The position numbers and the translations under genes are program-made. Of a DNA stretch of 64,000 nt, positions 9,501 through 20,298 are shown in pieces (the first letter of the stretch is position 1; each line of letters opens with the position of its first letter). Below the pieces are notes generated by a model. The model ran no database searches, was not told the origin of the DNA, and saw nothing but the letters and a program-made list of their open reading frames with translations. Origin of the DNA: Rhizobium lusitanum (GTDB lineage: Bacteria; Pseudomonadota; Alphaproteobacteria; Rhizobiales; Rhizobiaceae); contig NZ_CP050308.1 of NCBI RefSeq assembly GCF_014189535.1, positions 1,798,001 to 1,862,000 on the forward strand, written 5' to 3'.

Positions 9501-12500
9501 CGCCGGCGATGTTGAAGGTAACGTTATTGGCGGCTGCCAATTGCCCGGTATTGCCGAGCGACGGCAGGGTCAGCGTCAGATCATGCGCCGCGAGCAGCTC
9601 GGTATTGGCGTTGGTCGTGAGACCACCAGCAGCCGAGATGGCGATGTCGCCTGAGCCGCCGGCATTGGTCACGGTGCTGACCTGCGCGTTGGAGAGATCG
9701 GCGCTGCCGGAAAGATTAAGCGCCAGGCCACCGAAGACGAGATTGCTGCCCGACAGATTGGCCGATGATGCGTTGACGATCAATGAGCCGCCGCCGGCGA
9801 TCTTGCTGCCCCTGGTGCCGGACAGATCCAGCGCACCGGTGTTGAGCGTCAGATTGCCGCCGACACGGGTGGTGCTGGTATAGGCGATGCTGCCAGGCGC
9901 CGTGAGCGTGGCGTTGCCGAGGCTCTGCAGGCTGGAATAGCCGATGTTTTGCGTGGCACTGGCGGCAAGATTGCCGCCTGACAGCAGCGAGTTGGCGTTG
10001 ATACTGCCGTTCGAGGCCGACAAAGTCATCGTGCCCGCACGCCGCAGCATCAGGCTGCCGGCCGATGATGCCTTGGTGGCGGCGAAATCTACGCCGGATA
10101 CCAGCGTATCGATATTGATCGACCGGGCGTTGAGGTTGACGTTGCCGGTACCGAGCGATTGGCCCTTGAGCGTAATGGCGTTGCCGGCGCTGATGGCCAG
10201 ATCGCCATGGGCGACCGCATTGGCACTGACATTGTTTGCTGCGTTGGCGGTGATAGTCCCCGCAGCGAGTAGGCTGTTGAACGCGATATCTCCCGCCGTG
10301 GCGCTGAGCGAGAGGTTGCCAGTCTGGCCAAGGATGACATTACCTGCCCCCGATTGGTTCGTCGCCGCAAAATCGACCCCGGCCGCGATGACATTGCCGC
10401 TGATAGCAGAGCCGGTGATCGAGACACCGCTTGCACCGAGGAGCTGGCCGTTGATCTTGACCGCGCCAGGGTTGGTGGACGACCCGATCGAGACTGCGCC
10501 GTGGCTTGTGATGTTGCTCGCAGTGAACCCACTCGCCGCTGCATTGAGATTACCGGCGGCGATCAGCGTACCGGCCGTGGCGCTTCCTGCATTGATGGTC
10601 AGGTCACCGCTTGCTCCGAGAGCGATGGCGCCATTTGATGATCGCGCGGTGGCCGCGAAGTCGACACCGGTAATGGCTTGACCCACCTGGACGGTCTGGC
10701 CGGAGAGCAAGACGTCGTTGGCGCCGAGGAGCTGGCCCGTGACATTGACGCTGCTGCTGCCGGCAAGGGTGATATCTTTGTGGCCAGTGACAGACGCGAC
10801 GGAGATATCCGTGGCGTTGGCATCGATGCTGCCGGCCGCCAGCATGGTCTGCGCGGATAGTTTCGCGGACGCTGCAAGCGTCATGTCGCCGGTCTGCCCC
10901 AGCACGATGCTGCCACCGGCGGCATTGGTGGCGGCAAAGTCGATGCCCGAGATCAGGACGGGCGCACTGATGCTACTGCCGGTGATCGTCAGATTTCTCG
11001 CGGAAAGGATCTGGTTGCTCACATCCACGTTGCCGGCAATGCCGACATTGCCATGTCCAGTAAGGCTGTCAGCCTTCAGACTAGCCGCATGGATCGCAAC
11101 ATCACCAGCAGACAGGATCGTTCCAGCGGCGATATTGCCGGAGGCCGTCAGGGCAGTGCTGCCGGACGAACCCAGCACGATATTGCCGCCAGCAGCGTTG
11201 GTTGCGGCAAAGTCGATGCCGGAGATCAGAATGGGCGCGGTGATGCTACCGCCGTTGATGGTAATGTTGCTGGCGGCCAGAATCTGGTTCGTCACATCGA
11301 CGTTGCCGGTAATGCCGACTTTACCGTGACTGGTGATGCTATCGGCGGTGAGATTGGCCGCCTTCGCCATGACATCGCCCGCCGACAGGATCGTGCCGGC
11401 AGCGATGTTACCGGAGACGGTGAGGTCCGTGGCGCCGGAGTTGGCAAGCTTGATATTGCCGCCGCTGGCCCCGGTCGCCGCAAAATCGACGCCGGAAACG
11501 AGAAGGCCGGCGTTGAGGCTGTTTGCGTTGATTGTGAGGTCACCAGCCGACAGCACCTGGCCGCTGATATCAACGCGACCGTTTACGCCAGTGCCACTAG
11601 CCTTCAGGGCGGTGTCGCCATGGGCGGTCAAGCTGCCCGCCTTGAGATTGGCGCCCTCGGCGGTGAGATCGCCAGCCGACAGAAGCGTGCCGACCGTGAT
11701 ATCGCCCGTGGAAATCAGCGAAACGTCACCGCTTACCGTCTGGACGATGTTGCCATTGGCGGCCGCTGTTCTGGCAAAATCGACACCGGAGACGATGGTG
11801 CCGGCCATTATGCTCCGGCCCGAAATGGCAACATCGTTACCGCCGAGAATCTGGCCGCTCACATCTACGCCGCCGGCAGCCGTGCTGGAAAGAGTGATGT
11901 CCTTATGGCCTGTGATCGCGTCGGCGGTGATGGACGTGCCGCTGACATCGATGGCGCCGGCTGCCTGCAGGCTTGAAGCCGCGGCACCGCCGCTGACCGA
12001 GACCGTCAAATCACCAGCCTGGCCGAGAACGATATTGCCACTGGCCGCATCGGTTGCATCGAAGTCGATGCCGGCGACGATTGTCTGGGCGGACAGGCTC
12101 TGACCGGTAATCAACACATTGCCGGCGCCGAGAATTTGACCGCTCACGGTGGTCGCGCCATCGAGCGTGACCGCGCCGTGCGCCGTGACAGCGTCGGCGA
12201 CCACGGTCGAGCCGGCAGCCTTGAGATCGCCAGCCGACAGCAGCGTCGCGGTGCTAATATTGCCTGTTGACGCAAGGTTCAGATCGCCGCTGCTGGCGAG
12301 TACGATGTTGCCATTGGCCACCGCGGTTGCAGCGAAATCGACGCCGGAGACGATGGTGCCGGCCTTGATGCTTGGTCCGGAGATGCTGACGTTACCACCA
12401 CCAAGCACTTGACGAGTAACATCCACTCCAGTAGCGGCCGTGCCGGAAAGGGTAATGCCCTTGTGGCCGGTGATCGCGTCGGCGGCGACGGATGCGCCGC

Positions 12501-15500
12501 TGACATCGATGATGCCGGCCGCCTGCAGGGTCGGCGCCGCAATGGCGCCATTCACCGACACGCTGAGATCCCCGGCCTGGCCGAGAACGATATTGCCGCC
12601 CGAGGCATTGGTGGCATCGAAGTCGATGCCAGCGACGACCGTCTGGGCAGACAGGCTTTGACCGGTGATCAGCACATTGCCGGCGCCGAGAATCTGGCCG
12701 CTTACAGTGGTTGCACCATCAAGCGTGACATCGCCATGCGCCGTGACAACATCGGCGGTCACGGTCGTACCCCTGGCTGAAAGCGTGCCTGCCGACAGCA
12801 GCGTGCCGGCGTCCACTGAACCGGCCGAAGCAAGCGTCAGGTTCCCGCTTGTCGACTGGACGATGTTTCCATTGGCGGCTGCGGTTGCAGCGAAATCGAC
12901 ACCAGAAACGACAGTGCCGGCCTTGATGCTCGAGCCGGAGACACTGACATCCCTTCCACCCAGGATCTGACGATTAATGGCCGTGGCACCGGAAAGAGTT
13001 ATGTCCTTGTGGCCAGTGATCGCATCAGCAACAAGCGTTGCTCCGCTTGCATCGATGGCACCAGCTGCCTGTATGGTCGACACTGCTGCGGCACCATTGA
13101 CGGACACCGTCAAGTCGCCGGCCTGGCCAAGAACGATATTGCCATCCGAGGTATTGGTAGCGTCAAAATCGATGCCGGCGACGAGGGTCTGCGCCGAAAG
13201 GCTCTGGCCGGTGATCAGCACATTGCCGGCGGCGAGAATCTGGCCGCTAACACTGGTCGCGCCATCGAGCGTTACAGCGCCATGGGCTGTAACATTGCCG
13301 GCGGTGATGATTGCGCCATTGGCGTTGAGTTGATCAGCCGACAGAAGCGTGCTCGCCGTCAGGCTACCCGTCGAGGTCAGCGAGAGATCGCCGCTCGTCG
13401 TCAAAACGATATTGCCGCCCGCAGTCGCCGTCCTCGCAAAATCGACGCCGGAGACAATTGCACCGGCCTTGATGCTGGAGCCGGAGATGCTGACGTCGCT
13501 GCCGCCAAGGACCTGGCTGGTGATATCCACGCGACCGCCTCCGGTCGTCGTGCCGGTCATACCGGAAAGGGTGATGTCCTTGTGGCTGGTGATCGCGTCG
13601 GCAGTGATGGATGCGCCGCGTGTATCGATGGCGCCGGCTGCCTCGATGGTCGACGCCGCAACGGCGCCATTGACTGACACCGTCAAGTTGCCGGTCTGGC
13701 CAAGGACGATATTGCCATTGGCCGCGTTGGTGGCATCGAAGTCTGCGCCTGAGACAATGGTCCTGGCGGACAGGCTCTGGCCCGTGATGAGCACATTCCC
13801 GGCCCCAAGGATTTGGCCGCTTATAGCGGTTGCACCATCAAGCGTGACATCGCCATGCGCCGTGACGCTTTCGGCGCTGATGGTCGAGCCATCGGCACTG
13901 AGATCGCCTGCCGACAACAACGTGCCAGCATCGATCTTGCCCGATGACGTCAACAAAATATCGCCGCTTGTCGTCTGGAAGATGCTGCCATTAGCGGCGG
14001 CGGTGCCGACGAAATCGACGCCGGAAACGATCGTGCCGGCCTTGATGCTCGCGCCGGAGATGCCGACGTTACCGCCGGCAAGCACTTGACGAGTAACATC
14101 CACGCCTGGGGCAGCCGTGCTGGAAAGAGTGAGGTCCTTATGGCCGGTGATCGCATCGGCAGTGACGGAAGCTCCGCTGATATCAATGACGCCGGCCGCC
14201 TCCATGGTCGGCGCCGTAACGGCGCCATTCACCGACACGGTCAAATCACCGGCCTGGCCGAGAACGATATTGCCACTGGCCGTATTGCTGGCATCGAAGT
14301 TGATGCCAGCGACGACCGTCTGGGCAGACAGGCTTTGACCGGTGATCAGCACATTGCCGGCGCCGAGGATCTGACCGCTAACGGTGGTTGCGCCATCGGC
14401 GTTGAGGCTGCCGGCCGACAGCAACGTACCGGCCGTCAGGCTGCCCGCCGAGATCAACGAAAGATTGCCGCTTGTCGTCAGGACAATGTTGCCGTTGGCT
14501 GCGGCTGTTCTTGCAAAATCGACGCCGGACACGACGGCGCCGGCCTTTATGCTCGAGCCGGAGATGCTGACGTCATTTGCACCGAGAATCTCACCGTCAA
14601 CTGCGGTGGTCCCGGACAATGCAATATTCTTGTGGCCGGAAATGGCGCCGGCAGAGATATTCCCGGCCTTTACGTCGATGGCACCGGCTGCCTGGATGGT
14701 CGGCGCAGCGAGGGCGCCATTGACCGCGATGGTCAGGTCACCGAACTGACCAAGAACGATATTGCCCCCTGCCCCATTCGTCGCATCGAAATCGAGGCCG
14801 GCGACGACCGTCTTGGCCGACAGGCTCTGGCCGGTGATCAGTACATTGCCGGCGCCAAGGATCTGGCCACTGACATCCACGCGACCGCTTGCGGTCGTCG
14901 TGCTCGACGTGCCCTTAAGCGTCAGATCACCATGCGATGAGACATTGCCGGCAGTGACGGTCGCACCCCTGGCATCTAGATTGCCTGCCGACAACAGCGT
15001 ACCGGCGCTGAGCAAGCCTGAGGCCGAAAGCGTCAGATTGCCGGTTGCCGTTGTCGTCGGGCCAAGGGTAATGCGGCCGCCCGCCGCATCGGTGGCGGCG
15101 ATGTTGACACCCGAGACGATGGCGTCGGCCGCGATAGTCGGGCCGGAAACGCTGACATTACCCGCACCGAGGATCTGGCCTGTAACGGCAGTGGCGCCGG
15201 AAAGCGTGATGTTCTTATGACCGGTGATGGTATCGGCGGTGATGGTCTGGCCGACGGCATTGATCGCACCGGCCGCAAGCACGGTTCCGGCTCGTATGCC
15301 ACCGACGCCATCATTGACAGTGAGATCGCCGCTCTGCGTCAGCACGATATTGCCGCCAGCCGACTTGGTCGCTGCAAAGTCGACCCCGGAAGCCAGAAGA
15401 GCGGCATTCACACCATTGGCGTTACCAGCGATGGTGATGTTGCCGGCACTAAGCAATTGGTTGGCGACACCAACGCCGCCAGCGATGCCGACATTGCCGT

Positions 15501-17468
15501 GACCTGTCAGAGTGTTTGCCTGCAGCAGGGCGGCCCGAGCATTCAGATCACCGGCCGACAGCAGCGTGCCGACTATGATATTGCCGGTCGTGGCGGTCAA
15601 ATCGAGCGTGCCGACCGGACCGACAGCGAGGGTGCCGCCCGCCGCATTGGTGGCGGCGAAGTCGACGCCGGAGGCGATGGCGCTTGCCTGAATGGCAGCC
15701 CCAGAGATCAGGATATTGCCAGCACCGAGCACCTGGCCGCTCGCGTTGGTCGATGCGCTGATGGTGATCGCCCCATGCGACGTGATGTTGCTGGCCGTCA
15801 ACGAGGTTGCGGTCACTGTGAGGTCACGGGCCGACTGGATGCTCCCGGCCACCATATTGCCGGTCGCACTCGTGCTGAGGCTTCCCGCTGACAGCAGATT
15901 GCCGGTGGCGATATTGCCGCCGGTGGCCGTCAGGCTCAGATTGCCCGCCGTGCCCAGCACGACATTGCCATTGGGATCGGCGCTGGTGGCGGCAATATTG
16001 ATGCCTGAGACGACCATGCCGGTGGAGATCGATCGGCCGGTAGCGCTGACATTGCCTTGCGCCAGCGCGTTGCCGGCAACAGTGATGTCGAGGCCGGCGC
16101 TCAGCGCGATATTCTGGTTGCTCAGCAGTGAGCCTGCGGCGATCGCGCCGGCCGTTGCGGTCAGATTGAGATCACCAACGCTATTGGCAGCACCCGCAAT
16201 CGCGATGTTGCCGGAGGTCGCCGAAAGCGTCGCCGCACCGCTGCCTGCTGTGACACTGCCGGCGGCAATGCCGCCGCCGGAGTTCATCTGCACCATCGTG
16301 CCGCTGTTGACGTCACCAGAGACGCTCAAGAGGCCGGTGCCGCTTGCAAGCACGATATCGCTGTCGGCCGCGACCGACTGCAGGGTGATACCCTGATCGG
16401 CTTGGACGGCGACTTGTCTCTTCGACGTGACCTTGGCCGCCGTGACCTTTTGCTTCGAGGTGATGGTCACACCCTGGCTGCCCGAGGCATTGCCGATCGA
16501 GATCTTGCCGTCTGCCGATAGTGACAGTTCACCGGCATTGGCGGCCATATCGCCGCTCATCTTGACGCCGGCACCCTTCTCGGTGACGACGATCTTGATG
16601 CGGTCGGCCTGCATCGCGCCGAGAGCCGAGCCGTCGATGGCGTATTCCGGTGTGCCGGACGTGGCGGTCAACGCGGTCGCCTCGCCGGTGGCATAGTCAT
16701 ATTTGCTGGCGCCACCCGTCAGACGAATGGTCTTGCCGTAGATCGGCGCATTGACATGTATGTTGCGGGCAACGACGTCGAACAGGTCCACAGCACCGGG
16801 AGCGGCTGCGAAGTTCCCCCTGTCCCTTCGAACGTGACATCGCCACCGTTGACTGTGAACCCGGTCAGGCTGCCATCGGCACCGATATTGGGAATGCCGG
16901 TCGTCAGCGTCGCATGCGGCGTATTGATGAAGCCGCAGCCTGCACACGAGATTCCGTTGGGGTTCGCTATGATGACATCGGCTCTGCCGCCGAACACTTC
17001 GGTCGGACCGTTGAGTGCCGAGCGATTGCCGCTGGTGACTTCGTTGAGGATGACAGAAGCGGGGCTGGAGCTGTTGAGATTCGGGTTACCGGGCGTGGCG
17101 CCGCCGAGGTTCGACGTGCCAACTTCGCCTTTGAAGTTGTTGAGGATCAGGCCCTGCGTGCCGACATTAAAATTATCATATTTGTTGTGAGACAGACCCG
17201 ACGCATTCGGCGTGACGATATCGATCAGCGGCACACCGTTCGGTGCCGCACCAACGCCCGGCTGATTGGCGACAGGTGCGGTGGTGCTTGCGGAGACGGA
17301 CTGGGCGTTGGCAATTACCGGCTGCAATATCAAGAGGCTGCTCAGCGTCAGGGCAAGCACCTTGTGAGCAAGGCGCGCTAGCCGATGAACAAGTTTGCCT
17401 GCCGGCGACTGCAAGGCGATCCGCTTTTTGAACGATCTGCCAGACGACTGCCCCGTATATTTGCCCAC
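3325..17468 (-). CDS. Two-partner secretion exoprotein, filamentous haemagglutinin/CdiA-like (one frameshift near the N-terminus)
   Basis: About 4,710 residues once a single shift is repaired. The N-terminus (start 17468) has a long, basic extended signal peptide ending near ANAQS, then a TPS/haemagglutination-activity domain with the family signatures NKYDNFNV, NPNLNSSSP, LNEV, VIIANPNGI and CGFINT. This domain is recognised by the TpsB partner. After residue about 217 the frame changes at a run of five C (16816-16820); from there about 4,496 codons are open to the stop at 3325. The body is beta-helix-forming repeats (I/V-x-G-N, AGDLT, LSAGDL), with long tandem repeats in the middle, a Ser-rich FHA-repeat stretch, then a C-terminal region with a Gly/Ala hydrophobic segment (IALGAIAGLIGYF). 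I see no VENN motif. The protein is probably exported to the cell surface. A 13.5-kb open frame after the shift argues that the gene is recently or only apparently broken. CDI toxin versus adhesin is undecided. Confidence 0.85.
8200..8480 (-). repeat. Short tandem Gly/Ala repeats inside TpsA
   Basis: On the coding strand this stretch encodes six or more copies of a 13-14-residue unit alternating LTAGGASI and LTAAGGASV with G-N/S spacers. At the DNA level the units are near-copies of roughly 40 bases, so slippage could change the copy number. The stretch falls between the proximal and distal repeat regions of the exoprotein and may be a flexible or beta-solenoid hinge. Confidence 0.6.
12090..14870 (-). 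repeat. Tandem repeats of about 550 bp inside TpsA
   Basis: Six near-identical copies of the motif GQILGAGNVLITGQSLSA are encoded here, followed each time by a FDATN-like core and a GDLTVSVNGA segment. Matching DNA landmarks lie near 12106, 12664, 13211, 13784, 14341 and 14834, giving spacings of roughly 490-575 bases (about 165-190 residues). More diverged copies continue on both sides, from about 10.0 to 16.2 kb. The pattern indicates recent duplication by unequal recombination, with local gene conversion keeping copies alike. Length may vary between strains, and short-read assemblies would probably collapse it. Confidence 0.75.
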
Positions 17469-17919
17469 GATACGCTCTCGCCCTTCTGAGGTCGGGCTAC
17501 GTCCGCGGCTCTCGCCCGACTATGTAGCCTACATCTCACCTCGCCCAGGCCGCGTCATGCGGCACATAATATTGTTGATTTTTCTTGATCGACTTGTCGG
17601 CCAACGTCAATCTCTACACGGATACAGAGAGAAAACTCGGGGATGTTCGCGTTGGTTTGGTAAAGCCCATGTGAATTTTACACCAATGACTATACGCAAT
17701 TCGGACTAAAACACGTATTACGGATAGTTCGCCGCAAGCACTTCAAGTCTTGCGGCGCCGTGATCGTGCAGCACGTCGGCTAACGGCAGACGCGTCGACG
17801 CCTCCAGTTGCGATCGCCGATCGATCGAGCATTATCTTCCGGCTCGTTGCACGCCTTCACTGCAATGTCGTTTGCGATGCTCACTATGGCCAAAGCCGAT
17901 GCTGTTACCGCTCTCGACG
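17469..17919. other. Intergenic region upstream of TpsA
   Basis: A 451-base gap between the lipoprotein gene and the exoprotein start, both read leftward. It is more AT-rich than its flanks and large enough for a dedicated TpsA promoter and a long 5' leader. I see no RNA gene, no strong terminator hairpin and no promoter I would defend. Confidence 0.4.
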
Positions 17920-18501
17920 CTATTTCTTTGTCAGCAACCACTGCTTGACCTTGCTTGTGAACGAGTCTGACAGTCGCTGCGCCATCACGTCGGGTGATCC
18001 GGAGGTTTGCATGGCGTTAACAGCGACGGCGACAATGACGCCGTACCCGCTGCCTCGCATGGAAAGATCTTCACCGTGGATGTTCTGGGCCTCAGCGATC
18101 AACTCGCCGGTCCGGGCATTTTCCAGCCTTACCGTTCCGTCGATGCTGCTATCGTGGCCACCAATAACGCGAGCCTTCTTGGTCGTGACATCGAAGACAT
18201 GCAGAGTGACGACCAAGCGGCCCGGAACGGGTCCGCCCGGCAGGCCGACCAGATCCTTCGTCATAGTAGCTTTAAGAACGCGAGTAGCATCCGCAAGCTG
18301 TTGCGACGCGAGCTTCTGATCCCTCTCCGGGAATGCGGTCAGATCCGGCGTCGTCTCGATACGGATCTCCCGCACCGAGGTCTGCTGCAGCGCGGCTATT
18401 AACCGGGGGTCGGTTGTGACGCAGGAGGCCACCGCGAATGCTGGAACCAGTATTGCACAGAGGCGAAACCCCATTGAGATTCGTTTGAAGATGCTTTGCA
18501 T
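17920..18501 (-). CDS. Putative lipoprotein in the two-partner secretion locus
   Basis: A 193-residue protein when started at the ATG at 18501, which has AGGA six bases upstream. An alternative ATG at 18534 overlaps the tpsB stop, but the internal start gives a clean lipoprotein signal: basic MQSIFKR, hydrophobic core, then AVASC as the lipobox. The mature part has ALQQTSVREIRIET, a central beta-rich segment (GRLVVTLHVFDV) and GELIAEAQNI, with no enzyme motif, resembling small outer-membrane lipoproteins of the DUF4410 sort. It lies 26 bases after tpsB. Burkholderia-type CDI loci carry a lipoprotein (BcpO) beside the transporter and exoprotein genes; this gene occupies a comparable place, though I claim no homology. 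Confidence 0.7.
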   Translation of the reverse strand: MQSIFKRISMGFRLCAILVPAFAVASCVTTDPRLIAALQQTSVREIRIETTPDLTAFPERDQKLASQQLADATRVLKATMTKDLVGLPGGPVPGRLVVTLHVFDVTTKKARVIGGHDSSIDGTVRLENARTGELIAEAQNIHGEDLSMRGSGYGVIVAVAVNAMQTSGSPDVMAQRLSDSFTSKVKQWLLTKK

Positions 18502-18527
18502 GATTATCCTATTCCCTAATAACCCAA

Positions 18528-20279
18528 TCACCATTTTATGGATGTACTGACGAACAGAAGCCCGGCGTCATGCCGGTCGACCGTGCCGCTGAATATGTCC
18601 GAATAGCCGATATCGAAATTGACATGGCCGCCGGCGAGCTTGGCGCCAGCCGTCCAGCCAAACATGTCACCGCCATCGATGCGATAGCGCGCTTGGCGTG
18701 CGATCCGCCCGTAGTCGAGGCCGACATAGGGCCGGAATTCGCCGAGGATCTTCGCAAGCTCTGCGTTGTCGGCGAAAGGCTGGGTGCGCCAGACCAGGTC
18801 GTTGCGGACGAAGAAGCCGTTATTGCCGTAAAGCATGGTCTCGCGCGTGCCACGAACCGAGGAATAGCCGCCAAGCGAGATCTGCTCGGCCCCGAACAGA
18901 TTGTCGGGCGAATACTGGCCGGTGACGATCGAATTGATCTCGAAGCGCTGTTCGGCAAGCTCGAACGGCCGCGTCACGGTGATCGTGCCGCTGAACTTGG
19001 AGAAGCGAGGATCAGCGTCGCCTGCCCCGGCATCGCCAGGTGCGACGGCGTCAAAGAGATTGAGCCCCTGGCTGTAGGAGAGGTCGAAGACCCAAAGACC
19101 TCCCAGCATGCGGCGGGAATGGGAAATGCCGAGATCGCCGGCCGTATACTTGCGACTGCCGACCTCGATTTTGCTGCCAAGCAGAAAGTTGTTGGTTTCC
19201 TTGTAGGTCAGGCCGGTGTTGAGGGTGGTAATCGAATCCTTGTCGCGGAAGAGCACGCGATCGGCACCAATTCCCAGCTGCTTGGAATTGCCTGATGTGT
19301 CCAGCGTTCCGAAATTGCCCGGAACCGAGCTGTCATAGCCATACCAGGAGCCATTCAGCGACAATGTCCAGTAGCCGTAGGGCACGCTGACATTGCCGGA
19401 ATAGCTGTTGCTCTTGCCGACGCCGTCGTTCCGCCATGGGTAGTCCGGGCCGCTATGCTCGTAGGAAAAGTTCCATTGATCGTTGATGCCGAACAGGTTG
19501 TCATAGCCGACCGTGGCCGAGGACTTGGAATATCCCGTCTGTTCCTGGCCGAGATTGCTGTTGCCGAAGGAGAGATGCCAGGGGTGATCCGGCGTGTTCT
19601 CGATATTGAGGATCGAGGTTCCGTCCGTCTTTCCCGGCAGCATCGCCGTCTTGGCGTTGTTGGACGAGAGACGATTGATCTGATCCAGACCCTGCTCGAT
19701 ATCACGCAGATTGGTGATGTGGCCCTTCATGCCGGGAAAGGCAGTCGCCAGCACACCGGAGCCGGGAGCCGGCTTGCCGTTGATGTAGATGTCGGACAAC
19801 GTGCCCTCGACCGCCACCAGCTTCAGGGTCTTCGTTCCGGCAATATCCTGGGCCGGCACGTAGACACGCGACGTCACGAACCCCTTATCGAGATAGAGAT
19901 GTGTCAGGTCGCGCAGCAGGCCGTTGATCTCGCCGACCCCAACGCAGCGGTTCGCATAAGGTGCGGTGACCTTGTTGATGGCGGTGGCTGGGAACTGCTT
20001 CACCCCCGCGACCTCGACATGGGTGATGGCGAAGCACGGACCAGTCTTCTGGCCGCCGGCTGTTGCCGGTTGCTGAGCTTCCGCCTGAGCCGGCTTCGGT
20101 GTCATCCGGCCCAGGGTCTCCAGACGCTGCTGCTCAGCTTCCTGCGCCTGCCGGCGCGCGAAATCGTCATTCGGCGTCTGGGCCGCTGCAGGCGATATCG
20201 CAAAAATTGCCGCCAACAGTGCGCTGGCGGTCAAAACGACATTGTGGCGAGGGGCGGCTGGGCGCCGGGCTGACGTCAT
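18528..20279 (-). CDS. TpsB/ShlB/FhaC-family outer-membrane transporter
   Basis: A 583-residue outer-membrane protein that would export the TpsA exoprotein. The ATG at 20279 is chosen because it directly precedes a signal peptide (to about residue 34, SPAAAQ), then a Gln/Glu-rich helix, a POTRA domain beginning CFAITHVEVAGVKQF, and a second POTRA-like stretch (LKLVAVEGTLSDIYING). From about residue 200 the sequence is a 16-strand-type beta-barrel (DNLFGINDQWNFSYEHSGP, YGYWTLSLNGSW, LGGYSSVRGTRETMLYGNNGFFVRNDL). That last segment is the conserved VRGY/F-like loop motif of Omp85 relatives, read here as SSVRGTRE. It ends in an aromatic residue (SIKW), as barrels do. It starts 19 bases after the IalB-family gene and probably shares its transcript. 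Confidence 0.92.
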   Translation of the reverse strand: MTSARRPAAPRHNVVLTASALLAAIFAISPAAAQTPNDDFARRQAQEAEQQRLETLGRMTPKPAQAEAQQPATAGGQKTGPCFAITHVEVAGVKQFPATAINKVTAPYANRCVGVGEINGLLRDLTHLYLDKGFVTSRVYVPAQDIAGTKTLKLVAVEGTLSDIYINGKPAPGSGVLATAFPGMKGHITNLRDIEQGLDQINRLSSNNAKTAMLPGKTDGTSILNIENTPDHPWHLSFGNSNLGQEQTGYSKSSATVGYDNLFGINDQWNFSYEHSGPDYPWRNDGVGKSNSYSGNVSVPYGYWTLSLNGSWYGYDSSVPGNFGTLDTSGNSKQLGIGADRVLFRDKDSITTLNTGLTYKETNNFLLGSKIEVGSRKYTAGDLGISHSRRMLGGLWVFDLSYSQGLNLFDAVAPGDAGAGDADPRFSKFSGTITVTRPFELAEQRFEINSIVTGQYSPDNLFGAEQISLGGYSSVRGTRETMLYGNNGFFVRNDLVWRTQPFADNAELAKILGEFRPYVGLDYGRIARQARYRIDGGDMFGWTAGAKLAGGHVNFDIGYSDIFSGTVDRHDAGLLFVSTSIKW

Positions 20280-20298
20280 AAGCCTGTCTGCCTTCGCG

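Noticed and set aside
7765..9654. A 629-codon plus-strand open frame opposite TpsA
   Set aside because: It is Arg/Gly/Asp-rich with no domain or signal, and mirrors the codon bias of the repeat gene on the other strand. It is an antisense artefact.
8200..14900. CRISPR array
   Set aside because: The repeats are in-frame protein-coding units without unique spacers of constant length.
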